From positions 1-5,912 of the forward strand of contig JAICYE010000155.1 of assembly GCA_025934385.1 (NCBI GenBank): 5,912 bases of DNA. Direction: 5' to 3'. Shown one piece after another: positions 1-5,333 of the stretch. The notes under the pieces were generated by a model, which saw nothing but the letters and a program-made list of their open reading frames with translations, made no database searches and was not told the origin of the DNA. How positions within the stretch are numbered: position 1 is the stretch's first letter; each line of letters starts with the position of its first letter. This DNA is from Acidimicrobiia bacterium. GTDB taxonomy: Bacteria; Actinomycetota; Acidimicrobiia; IMCC26256; BP-133. The position numbers and the translations under genes were made by a program.

Positions 1-300
1 ACGGCCCGGGATCACGCCCCGGGAGGACGGGAAGGGCAGGGGGCGGCCTCGTCGAGCGAGGACACGGAACGCAGTGACCCTTGCCCGCCCCGGCTTCAGG
101 GCGAGGCTGCGGGATGGCAAAACGGGACCCACACCCGCCAGACGCTGCCGACCTTCCGGAGGGTGACCGTCTTCTGCTCGGTCGGGTAGTCCCGCTCGGT
201 CACCTGGAGGTAGACGAGCTCCCGCTCGGTCCCTGTATCGCCGTTCGCGCTTGGCGACGGACCGCGGCGATCGCACGGAGCCGGCGAGGTCTCTGCACAT
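1..300. other. Left-end region without an intact gene
   Basis: No intact gene is visible before the vapB promoter. Two small dyads are present: CCCGGG at 5-10 and again at 18-23 (7-nt spacer), and CCTCG at 47-51 with CGAGG at 57-61 (5-nt loop). Neither is followed by a T tract, and such dyads arise easily in GC-rich DNA, so they are not called terminators. The overlapping open frames on the two strands have no recognisable start or domain, apart from the possible minus-strand 3' fragment listed separately. Confidence 0.5.
96..230 (-). pseudogene. Possible 3' remnant of a minus-strand gene
   Basis: The minus frame ending at the TGA over 96-98 contains about 43 residues that read like real protein: a TERELVYLQVTERDY segment, then KTVTLRKVGSVWRVWVP. 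The alternation of short beta-strands ending in a 'G.WRV' strand recalls the C-terminal strands of NTF2-like or lipoprotein-associated domains. That is only a resemblance. Upstream of about position 230 the same frame turns into low-complexity, stop-free sequence running through the vapB promoter (nominal ATG at 362). No proper start or ribosome site is visible. The simplest reading is a 5'-truncated gene whose remainder was lost or replaced when vapBC arrived. Fortuitous open frame in GC-rich DNA is a real alternative. Confidence 0.25.
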
Positions 301-324
301 TGATGACGTGATGATATGATGCAG
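301..324 (+). promoter_or_regulatory. vapB promoter with three 8-bp operator-like repeats; leaderless start predicted
   Basis: Three head-to-tail 8-bp units share the core TGATG: TGATGACG (301-308), TGATGATA (309-316) and TGATGCAG (317-324). A near-consensus -10 hexamer, TATGAT (315-320), lies inside them. Counting 7 bases past the hexamer places transcription initiation at 327, exactly the GTG codon of vapB, so the mRNA is probably leaderless. No good -35 is seen at the expected distance. Ribbon-helix-helix antitoxins commonly bind short repeated sites over their own promoter, so this array is a plausible autoregulatory operator for the VapB-VapC complex. The repeats and the hexamer are directly visible. 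Operator function and the initiation point are inferred. Confidence 0.55.
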
Positions 325-326
325 AG

Positions 327-554
327 GTGCGGACGACGATCGACCTTCCCCCTGATCTGCATCGGCTGGTGAAGGCCATCGCTCGGGATCAGGGCATCTC
401 GTCCAGCGAGGCGGTGGCGATGCTGCTGCGGCGGGCGATCGGCACGGCGAGCGGCGCCGAGGTGCTGCCGAGCGAGCGGACGGGACTGAGCGTGCTCCGG
501 CTGGGCCGGACCATCACCGACGACGACGTCCGCGCCCTCGACGACGAGCAGTGA
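327..554 (+). CDS. vapB: VapB-family ribbon-helix-helix antitoxin
   Basis: A 75-residue antitoxin expected to neutralise the downstream PIN ribonuclease and to repress its own operon. Residues 2-7 (RTTIDL) form the DNA-contacting beta-strand. Helix A spans about 9-21, a G-x-S turn lies at 23-25, and helix B about 26-38: a classic ribbon-helix-helix N-terminus. The C-terminal tail (residues 52-74), with TGLSVLRLGR and then ITDDDVRALDDE, matches the toxin-wrapping tail seen in actinobacterial VapB partners. GTG 327 is the only possible start: an in-frame TGA sits at 312-314 and no ATG, GTG or TTG lies between. GAGG at 324-327 is too close to act as a normal ribosome site, which fits leaderless translation. 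The stop overlaps the vapC start (GTGA, 551-554), implying translational coupling. The family is secure. The specific subfamily is judged from memory of mycobacterial homologues. Confidence 0.88.
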   Translation: MRTTIDLPPDLHRLVKAIARDQGISSSEAVAMLLRRAIGTASGAEVLPSERTGLSVLRLGRTITDDDVRALDDEQ

Positions 555-961
555 AAGCAGTCCTGCTCGACGCCAACGTGCTCGTTGCTCTGGCGGTCGC
601 CGACCACATCCATCACGACGCCGCCGAGGAGTGGTTCGCCCGCCGGCGGGGACGCTTCGCCACCTGTCCCATCACCCAGGGGGCGCTGATCCGGCTGGTC
701 GTCCGCCACGGCGCCACCCCCGGTCAGGCCACCGCCGTGCTCGCCGGTCTGACGGCCCACCGGCACCACGACTTCTGGCCGGACGACGTCGACTTCGCCG
801 CCGTCGAGATGAGCGGCGTGATCGGCCATCGACAGGTCACCGACGCCTACCTGGCGGCGCTGGCCCGCCACCATGGGGGGCAGGTCGCCACCTTCGACCA
901 TGGCCTGGCGGTGCTGCACCCCGACGTCACCGTGACGGTGCCGCTTCCCGGATCCTCCTGA
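551..961 (+). CDS. vapC: VapC-family PIN-domain ribonuclease toxin
   Basis: A 136-residue PIN-domain toxin, expected to be a Mg2+-dependent endoribonuclease that cuts specific RNAs when the antitoxin is degraded. LLDANVLVAL supplies the first catalytic aspartate (D7). VTDAYLAALA supplies D98 and ATFDHGL supplies D116. The motifs HxHHDAAEEWF (19-29), CPITQ (39-43), FWPDDV (75-80) and GHRQVTDAYL (92-101) match the mycobacterial VapC29/VapC39 group as I remember it. The usual second acidic residue, a glutamate, is glutamine here (Q43). I believe this also occurs in some VapC29-like toxins, so it need not mean inactivity. The start is the GTG at 551, overlapping the vapB stop by 4 bp. Length and motif order are those of a complete gene. 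Base composition does not differ obviously from the neighbours. Confidence 0.9.
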   Translation: MKAVLLDANVLVALAVADHIHHDAAEEWFARRRGRFATCPITQGALIRLVVRHGATPGQATAVLAGLTAHRHHDFWPDDVDFAAVEMSGVIGHRQVTDAYLAALARHHGGQVATFDHGLAVLHPDVTVTVPLPGSS

Positions 962-969
962 ACACGCCC

Positions 970-984
970 CCGGAGGCCTTCCGG
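970..984 (+). terminator. Short hairpin just after vapC, possible terminator
   Basis: A perfect 5-bp dyad (CCGGA at 970-974, TCCGG at 980-984, 5-nt loop) starts 8 bases after the vapC stop. It is followed by further CCGGA/CCGGG units but no T tract. Actinobacterial terminators often lack a U run, so a role in ending the vapBC transcript is possible. The stem is short and could be chance. Confidence 0.22.
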
Positions 985-1042
985 ACCGGACCGGGCGGTC
1001 GGGCGGCTCAAGTGGTCGGCTTCATCAGTCGATGACCCATCT

Positions 1043-1192
1043 ATGCGGCAATGTCCGACCTGCCGGGGTATCTACGCCAGGGCGCTTGGTCAGGGCGGGT
1101 ACTGCTCGCCGGAATGCCAGGTCACGGCCTTGCGGCGCATCCGGGCCTACGTTCGCCTGAGGCGTCTCGCCCGGATCGTCGCCTCCGGCTGA
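1043..1192 (+). CDS. Candidate 49-residue zinc-ribbon protein
   Basis: A short open frame between vapC and the molybdoenzyme gene. Residues 4-7 are CPTC and residues 21-25 are CSPEC, preceded by a Tyr. The CPxC-x13-CSxxC spacing is the pattern of small treble-clef/zinc-ribbon proteins, where a 'YCSxxC' knuckle is followed by a basic helix. Here the last 24 residues include 8 arginines with leucine, isoleucine and alanine (RRIRAYVRLRRLARI), suggesting an amphipathic nucleic-acid-binding helix. About 41 of 49 third codon positions are G or C, as expected for a real gene here. ATG 1043 is the only usable start: the frame is open back to the vapC stop, but no other start codon lies in between. 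Weaknesses are the lack of a Shine-Dalgarno sequence and of a clear -10 element. Zinc binding is inferred from cysteine spacing; function is unknown. Confidence 0.5.
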   Translation: MRQCPTCRGIYARALGQGGYCSPECQVTALRRIRAYVRLRRLARIVASG

Positions 1193-1202
1193 CGAAGAAA
1201 GC

Positions 1203-1239
1203 CCGGCACCGCTGGAGTCCGCCTGGACGGCCGGTGCGG
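1203..1239. other. Two-tier hairpin upstream of the molybdoenzyme gene
   Basis: An outer 6-bp stem (GCACCG 1206-1211 with CGGTGC 1232-1237) encloses a second perfect 4-bp stem (GTCC 1217-1220, GGAC 1225-1228, loop GCCT). There is no T run on the plus side. Read on the minus strand, the stem is followed by CTTTCTTC. It could be a weak terminator for the small frame ending at 1192, or a chance structure. It lies upstream of the TTGACA element, so it is probably not part of the molybdoenzyme mRNA. Confidence 0.25.
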
Positions 1240-1263
1240 CCACCCGGTCGACCCGAGGGCCCC

Positions 1264-1293
1264 TTGACACCTGCGCCGTCACGGCGGAAGTCT
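1264..1293 (+). promoter_or_regulatory. Candidate promoter of the molybdoenzyme gene
   Basis: A consensus -35 hexamer, TTGACA, lies at 1264-1269. With an 18-bp spacer the -10 position would be AAGTCT (1288-1293), a poor match, and initiation would fall near the ATG at 1301. GGAAG at 1286-1290, 10 bases before the ATG, may instead serve as a ribosome site on a transcript starting further upstream. The -35 match is seen; promoter function is inferred. Confidence 0.33.
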
Positions 1294-1300
1294 CCCTGGC

Positions 1301-3436
1301 ATGGCCCTGGATGAGCTGACCGGTCGGCGCGTCGTCAGCGGCGCCTGCCCCCACGACTGTCCCGACGCCTGCTCGATGCTGGTCACCGTCGAGGCCGGCC
1401 GCGTCGTCGGGGTGCGGGGCGATCCGGCCCATCCGTTCACCCGGGGCTCGCTCTGTGCCAAGGTCAACGACTACGAAGCCCGGGTGTATCACCCCGACCG
1501 GGTCCTCCAGCCGATGCGGCGGGCCGGCGTCAAGGGGGAGGGCCGCTTCGAGCCGATCAGCTGGGCGGAAGCGCTCGACGAGATCTGCGGCCGGTTCCGG
1601 AGCATCACGGCCGAGTTCGGCAGCGAGGCCATCCTGCCCTACAGCTACGCCGGCAACATGGCCCTCCTCAACGGGATCCCCGCCGGTGACGCCTTCATGC
1701 ACCGGCTCGGGGCGTCGATCCTGGAACGGACGGTGTGCGGCTCCTGCCAGTCCTCGGCCCTGGTCGCCACCGTCGGTCCGGCGTTCATCGATCCCGAAAG
1801 CATCGTGCACTCCCGCTACATCCTGATCTGGGGCGCGAACGTCCTCACCAGCAACCAGCACCTGTGGCCGTTCATCCGTGAGGCCCGCCGGCGCGGCGCC
1901 AAGGTGGTCGTGATCGACGCCTACCGGACGCGCACCGCCGCCCAGGCCGACTGGTTCATCCCGATCCGGCCCGGCACCGACGGCGCCCTGGCTCTCGGGC
2001 TCATCCACGTCGTCATCGCCGAGGGCCTCATCGACAAGGACTACGTCGAGGAGCACACCACCGGGTTCGACGAGCTGGCGGAGCGGGCGGCGGCGTTCCC
2101 GCCCGACCGGGTGGCGGACCTCACCGGCGTGCCCGCCGAAGACGTCCGGGCCCTCGCCCGGGAGTTCGCCACCATCCAGCCGTCGGTGATCCGGACGGGG
2201 ATCGCCCCCGAGCGCAGCGCCCAGGGTGGACAGGCCTATCGGGCGATCTTCTCACTGCCGGCGCTGGTCGGATCGTGGCGTCACGTCGGCGGCGGTGTCC
2301 AGCAGATGCCGGTGTGGGGCTTCCCCGTCAAGTGGGACGTCCTCACCCGGCCGGAGTGGATCCGTCCCGGCACCCGGGTGGTCAACATGATGCAGCTGGG
2401 CCGGGCCTTGAGCGGCGGCCTCGGGCTCGACCCCCCGGTCAAGGCGCTGCTCGTCTACAACGCCAACCCGGCCGTGGCCGCCCCGGAACAGGGCCTCGTG
2501 AGCGTGGGGTTGGCCCGCGCCGACCTCTTCACCGTGGTCCACGACCACTTCGTCACCGACACCGCCCGCTACGCCGACATCCTCCTGCCGGCCACGACCA
2601 CCGTGGAGCACTTCGACCTCACCTGGTCGTACGGCCATCTCTATCTCAACGTCAACGTCCCGGCGATCCCACCGCGGGGCGAAGCCGTGTCCAACACCGA
2701 GCTGTTCCGCCGCCTGGCAGCGGGCATGGGCTTCACCGACGAATGGTTCGGCCTCAGCGACGAGGAGATGGCCGAGGCCGCCATCGACTGGTCGTCTCCC
2801 GCCGCCGCCGGCCTCTCCCTCGACCGGCTGAAGGAGACCGGCTGGGCCCGGCTGGCGTTTCCTTCGCCGGACGTGTGGGCCCCGCACGCCGATGGCGCCT
2901 TCCCCACCCCCTCGGGGAAGGTGGAGTTCGTCTCCTCGCTCCTCGCCGGCGGCGCCGGCCCGCTCGTCCTGCCGCTGTTCCGGGAAGGGTCACCGGCCGA
3001 CGGCGACGTCGCCCCCGTCGACCCCGTCCCCGACTACACCGAGCCGGCACCGGCCGACTACGAGCTGACCATGATCTCCCCCAAGGCCCACGCCTTCCTC
3101 AACTCGACCTACGCCAACCAGACCCGCCAGCGACGCATCGAAGGCCCCCAGCCCGTGTTCATCCACCCGGCCGACGCCAGCGCCCGGGGCATCGCCGACG
3201 GGCAACCGGTCCGGGTGTTCAACGACGTCGGAAGCTTCGAAGGCGTCGCCGACCTCACGAAGGACGTCGTCGCCGGCGCCGTCGTCTGCCCCCACGGCCG
3301 GTGGAGCGACAACGGAGCCGCCACCATCAACGCCACCGTCACCGCCGAGCTCACCGACCTCGGCAACGGCCCTCGCCTCTCCGACGTCCGCGTCGAGGTC
3401 GAACCGGCCGACGGTTCCCATGGGGATCACCCGTGA
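1301..3436 (+). CDS. Molybdopterin (bis-MGD) oxidoreductase, DMSO reductase superfamily, iron-sulfur type
   Basis: A complete 711-residue molybdoenzyme of the formate dehydrogenase/DMSO reductase superfamily. The N-terminal 4Fe-4S motif is C16-x3-C20-x3-C24-x27-C52 (CPHDCPDAC ... GSLCAK). K54 corresponds to the lysine that relays electrons between cluster and pterin in relatives. The central molybdopterin domain covers about residues 65-480. Aligning RTVCGSCQSSAL (143-154) with the FdhF segment containing selenocysteine 140 places C146 as the Mo ligand, with a second cysteine, C149, close by. The C-terminal dinucleotide-binding domain runs about 588-708, including SPKAHAFLNSTYANQ and GRWSDNGAATIN. 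There is no twin-arginine signal, so the enzyme is probably cytoplasmic. No FeS, membrane-anchor or diaphorase subunit is adjacent. The substrate is unknown; 'PHDCPDxC' proteins are usually annotated only at family level. ATG 1301 is preceded by GGAAG 10 bases upstream. Confidence 0.9.
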   Translation: MALDELTGRRVVSGACPHDCPDACSMLVTVEAGRVVGVRGDPAHPFTRGSLCAKVNDYEARVYHPDRVLQPMRRAGVKGEGRFEPISWAEALDEICGRFRSITAEFGSEAILPYSYAGNMALLNGIPAGDAFMHRLGASILERTVCGSCQSSALVATVGPAFIDPESIVHSRYILIWGANVLTSNQHLWPFIREARRRGAKVVVIDAYRTRTAAQADWFIPIRPGTDGALALGLIHVVIAEGLIDKDYVEEHTTGFDELAERAAAFPPDRVADLTGVPAEDVRALAREFATIQPSVIRTGIAPERSAQGGQAYRAIFSLPALVGSWRHVGGGVQQMPVWGFPVKWDVLTRPEWIRPGTRVVNMMQLGRALSGGLGLDPPVKALLVYNANPAVAAPEQGLVSVGLARADLFTVVHDHFVTDTARYADILLPATTTVEHFDLTWSYGHLYLNVNVPAIPPRGEAVSNTELFRRLAAGMGFTDEWFGLSDEEMAEAAIDWSSPAAAGLSLDRLKETGWARLAFPSPDVWAPHADGAFPTPSGKVEFVSSLLAGGAGPLVLPLFREGSPADGDVAPVDPVPDYTEPAPADYELTMISPKAHAFLNSTYANQTRQRRIEGPQPVFIHPADASARGIADGQPVRVFNDVGSFEGVADLTKDVVAGAVVCPHGRWSDNGAATINATVTAELTDLGNGPRLSDVRVEVEPADGSHGDHP

Positions 3437-3458
3437 AATCCCGACTCCGATCAACCGC

Positions 3459-4082
3459 TCACCGGATGGTCAGGCGGCGGCGTTCCGCCTCGCAGGCCGT
3501 CCGCCCGTGGCAGCCCTGCAGGTGGTCGTTGACGACCCCGAGCGACTGCATGGCGGCGTAGGCCGTCGTCGGGCCGACGAAGCGGAACCCGTAGCGCCGC
3601 AAGGCCTTCGCCAGCGCCACGGACTCCGGCGTCTGCGGCGCGAGGTCCTTGAGGCGGACGGGCGCCGCCCGCCCTCGCCTCGCCGGTTCGAAGCTCCACA
3701 GGAGGGCGGCCAGCGAGCCCCGGTCGGCCTGCACCGCCAACGTGGCCCGGGCATTGGCGATGGCCGCCTCGATCTTGCCCCGGTGGCGGATGATGGCCGC
3801 GTCGTCGAGGAGCCGGACGACGTCGCCATCGCCGAAGCCGGCCACCTTCTCCGGTTCGAAGCCGGCGAACGCCCGCCGGAACCCGTCCCGCTTGCGGAGG
3901 ATCGTGAGCCACGACAGGCCCGACTGGAAGCCTTCCAGGCACAGCTTCTCGTAGATGCGGACGTCGTCCGCCACCGGCCGGCCCCACTCGTCGTCGTGGT
4001 AGGCGCGGTACTCCGGCGGGCCGGCGCCCCAGGGGCAGCGCCGGCGCCCGTCCTCACCCCGGACGGTTCCCGTCTCAGGCAC
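3459..4082 (-). CDS. tag: DNA-3-methyladenine glycosylase I
   Basis: A 207-residue base-excision-repair enzyme that removes 3-methyladenine from alkylated DNA. YHDDEWG (28-34) contains the tyrosine of the base pocket. LCLEGFQSGLSWLTILRKR (47-65) contains the conserved glutamate (E50) corresponding to E38 of E. coli Tag, plus W58. The zinc-snap ligands are all present: C16 and H29 near the N-terminus, H187 and C191 in NDHLQGC. GPTTAYAAMQ (170-179) is the usual late motif. The frame is open far upstream on the opposite strand of the rhodanese gene, but family alignment begins near C16. GTG 4082 is chosen because AGGAG lies just upstream; it gives a 15-residue lead before C16. The stop is 22 bp from the convergent molybdoenzyme stop. 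The gene is transcribed divergently from the rhodanese gene. Complete, and identification is firm; only the start is uncertain. Confidence 0.95.
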   Translation of the reverse strand: MPETGTVRGEDGRRRCPWGAGPPEYRAYHDDEWGRPVADDVRIYEKLCLEGFQSGLSWLTILRKRDGFRRAFAGFEPEKVAGFGDGDVVRLLDDAAIIRHRGKIEAAIANARATLAVQADRGSLAALLWSFEPARRGRAAPVRLKDLAPQTPESVALAKALRRYGFRFVGPTTAYAAMQSLGVVNDHLQGCHGRTACEAERRRLTIR

Positions 4083-4086
4083 GGTG

Positions 4087-4110
4087 CTCCTGCATCGAGG
4101 CGCTGTTCTA
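4087..4110 (-). promoter_or_regulatory. tag ribosome-binding site and candidate -10
   Basis: Read on the minus strand, AGGAG (4091-4087) lies 4 bases before the GTG at 4082, which decides that start over the long open frame upstream. Further up, TAGAAC (4110-4105) could be a -10 element, with initiation near 4098. No convincing -35 is seen. An ATG at 4095 is out of frame with tag. Confidence 0.4.
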
Positions 4111-4113
4111 GCC

Positions 4114-4141
4114 GACGGCGCCCCGCATGGGCGCTTCCGTC
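4114..4141. other. Bulged inverted repeat in the tag/rhodanese divergent region
   Basis: GCGCCC (4118-4123) pairs with GGGCGC (4129-4134) around a 5-nt loop. GACG (4114-4117) pairs with CGTC (4138-4141) outside it, leaving a 3-nt bulge. This gives about ten base pairs centred in the 114-bp gap between two divergent genes. It could be an operator for a shared regulator. In GC-rich DNA it may also be chance, and no regulator gene is adjacent. Confidence 0.25.
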
Positions 4142-4163
4142 GAGGCCCGGACCCGACCGGGAG

Positions 4164-4192
4164 TACCCTGACCGATGGATGACCGGGGGTGA
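4164..4192 (+). promoter_or_regulatory. Candidate -10 and ribosome-binding site of the rhodanese lipoprotein gene
   Basis: TACCCT (4164-4169) fits the TANNNT -10 pattern, giving initiation near 4176 and a leader of about 20 bases. GGGGGTGA (4185-4192) differs at one base from the ideal GGAGGTGA, with its G run ending 7 bases before ATG 4197. This favours 4197 over the in-frame ATG at 4179. No clear -35 is visible. Confidence 0.4.
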
Positions 4193-4196
4193 CGGG

Positions 4197-4691
4197 ATGG
4201 GCTCCAACTCGACGAGGCTCTGGGCGGGGCTCGCTTCGCTGGTCGTCGTCGCCACCGTCACGGTGGGCTGTGGCGGATCCGGCGGCAAGAGTTCGGCGTC
4301 GGCCGAGGGCGAGGAGCGGACGGCGACGTCGGCATCGGCGCCCTTCGCCCGCCTCGATCCCGCCGCCTTCGCCCAGCACATGGAAGACAAGGGGGCGATG
4401 CTGATCGACGTGCACGTCCCCTACGAGGGCGAGCTGCCGCACACCGACGCCTTCATTCCCTACGACCACGTCGTCGGCGCGCCCCAGCTGCCGGCGGACA
4501 AGGACACCGAACTCCTGCTCTACTGCCGCACGGGGCGGATGTCGGAGATGGCCGCCAACGCCCTCCACGCCGCCGGCTACACCCGGCTGGCCCACCTCGA
4601 GGGCGGGATGCGGGCCTGGGAGGCGAGCGGCCACCAGCTGCTCCAGAACCCTGCCCACGCCTCGGCCAGCACCGAGTCGCACCCGATGTAG
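4197..4691 (+). CDS. Rhodanese-like domain lipoprotein
   Basis: A 164-residue exported protein with one rhodanese domain, probably a periplasmic or cell-surface sulfur-carrier or thiol-chemistry protein. Residues 7-24 form a signal peptide (R7, then a hydrophobic stretch) ending at TVGC, with C25 as the likely lipidated cysteine. Threonine at -3 is a weak lipobox, so lipidation is probable rather than certain. A Gly/Ser/Ala/Glu-rich linker follows (26-48). The domain spans about 52-150: LIDVHVPYEGELPHTDAFIPYD (69-90), the active-site loop CRTGRMS with C110 catalytic, and LEGGMRAWEASG (134-145). The usual 'GHIPGA' element is replaced by the TDAFIPYD form, a known rhodanese subgroup in my recollection, so I regard it as intact. 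An in-frame ATG at 4179 would add six residues; 4197 has the better ribosome site. It is divergent from tag and convergent with the VOC gene, 3 bp away. Confidence 0.85.
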   Translation: MGSNSTRLWAGLASLVVVATVTVGCGGSGGKSSASAEGEERTATSASAPFARLDPAAFAQHMEDKGAMLIDVHVPYEGELPHTDAFIPYDHVVGAPQLPADKDTELLLYCRTGRMSEMAANALHAAGYTRLAHLEGGMRAWEASGHQLLQNPAHASASTESHPM

Positions 4692-4694
4692 CGT

Positions 4695-5333
4695 TCAGCG
4701 CAGGTCGACGGCGCCGCCCGGCCCTTCGACGAGGGCGAGCAGTTCCGGCGCGGCGGCGACCGAGACGGCCATCTCCGCCGCCAGCGCCGCCAGCATCGTC
4801 CGCACGCTGTCGGGCTCGGGATGGCCGGCGGCGAAGCGCACGAGCCGGCAGCCCTGCGCCGAGGTGGCCGAGGGGTGGGGCGCGTCGCCGGCCCACTCGA
4901 TGAGAAACGGCACGACGTCCACGGCCTCGGCGCTCGGCGGGGTCAGCCGCCAGTGCAGGTCCGTACCGTCGGGCAGCCGGCGGGACATCGGCCGCGCCGG
5001 CCCGGGGTCGTAGCCGGCGGCCCGGGCGGCGGCCACACGGTTGTCGATGTCGCCCACGCCGGCCGCCCACGTCGCCAGGCGGGGTTCTCCGATGCGGTCG
5101 AGCCCGAACGGCCGGGGCCCCTCCGGCGGGCCGGCAGCCCCGGGGTCGACGCCGATGATCTCCAGGTAGGCGCCGCCGCCGAGCCCGAGCAGGGCGTTGC
5201 GGGTGCCGAGCCCGGGATGCCTCCCGCCCGCCGTCGCCCGCACCCCGAGGCGACCGGCCAGCCACTCGACGGTGGCCTCCAGATCGGGCGTGGCGAGCAC
5301 GAGATGATCGATCACGGCCGTCTGGTCGATCAC
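4695..5333 (-). CDS. VOC-superfamily glyoxalase-like protein (Glyoxalase_3 type)
   Basis: A 212-residue protein of the vicinal-oxygen-chelate fold, close to the Glyoxalase_3-like domain family; substrate unknown. The first module starts with VIDHLVLATPDL (7-18), including H10, a usual metal-ligand position. It then has GGRHPGLGTRNALLGLG (36-52) and AYLEIIGVD (55-63), with E58 at the strand position that often coordinates metal. The second half includes LPDGTDLHWRLT (120-131) and PFLIEWAGDAPHP from 142, typical of this family. The GTG at 5333 overlaps the upstream amidohydrolase stop by 4 bp (GTGA), supporting coupled translation. A second in-frame GTG at 5315 would start the protein at MIDHLVL, which fits the family N-terminus better. 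No good ribosome site distinguishes the two. The gene likely works with the amidohydrolase on the same compound. Family confident, reaction not known. Confidence 0.82.
   Translation of the reverse strand: MIDQTAVIDHLVLATPDLEATVEWLAGRLGVRATAGGRHPGLGTRNALLGLGGGAYLEIIGVDPGAAGPPEGPRPFGLDRIGEPRLATWAAGVGDIDNRVAAARAAGYDPGPARPMSRRLPDGTDLHWRLTPPSAEAVDVVPFLIEWAGDAPHPSATSAQGCRLVRFAAGHPEPDSVRTMLAALAAEMAVSVAAAPELLALVEGPGGAVDLR

Noticed and set aside
962..1192. Read-through fusion of VapC to the zinc-ribbon frame
   Set aside because: The frame is open after the vapC TGA, but the 27 codons between are low-information and VapC is complete at its normal length; no recoding signal is seen.
1025..2056. Long minus-strand open frame of 343 codons opposite the molybdoenzyme gene
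   Set aside because: It is an antisense shadow of a GC-rich gene; composition is biased (Gly, Asp, Val, Ala, Pro) and no domain is visible, while the plus frame has clear motifs.
2275..3561. 428-codon plus-strand frame overlapping the end of the molybdoenzyme gene
   Set aside because: Arginine/proline/glycine-rich translation typical of the +1 frame of a high-GC gene; no motifs.
3420..4196. Extension of the rhodanese frame upstream, antisense to tag
   Set aside because: The protein only becomes recognisable at the signal peptide from 4197; the earlier part is a shadow of tag.
4083..4682. Extension of the tag frame upstream, antisense to the rhodanese gene
   Set aside because: Sequence upstream of 4082 does not match the glycosylase family, and a ribosome site precedes GTG 4082.
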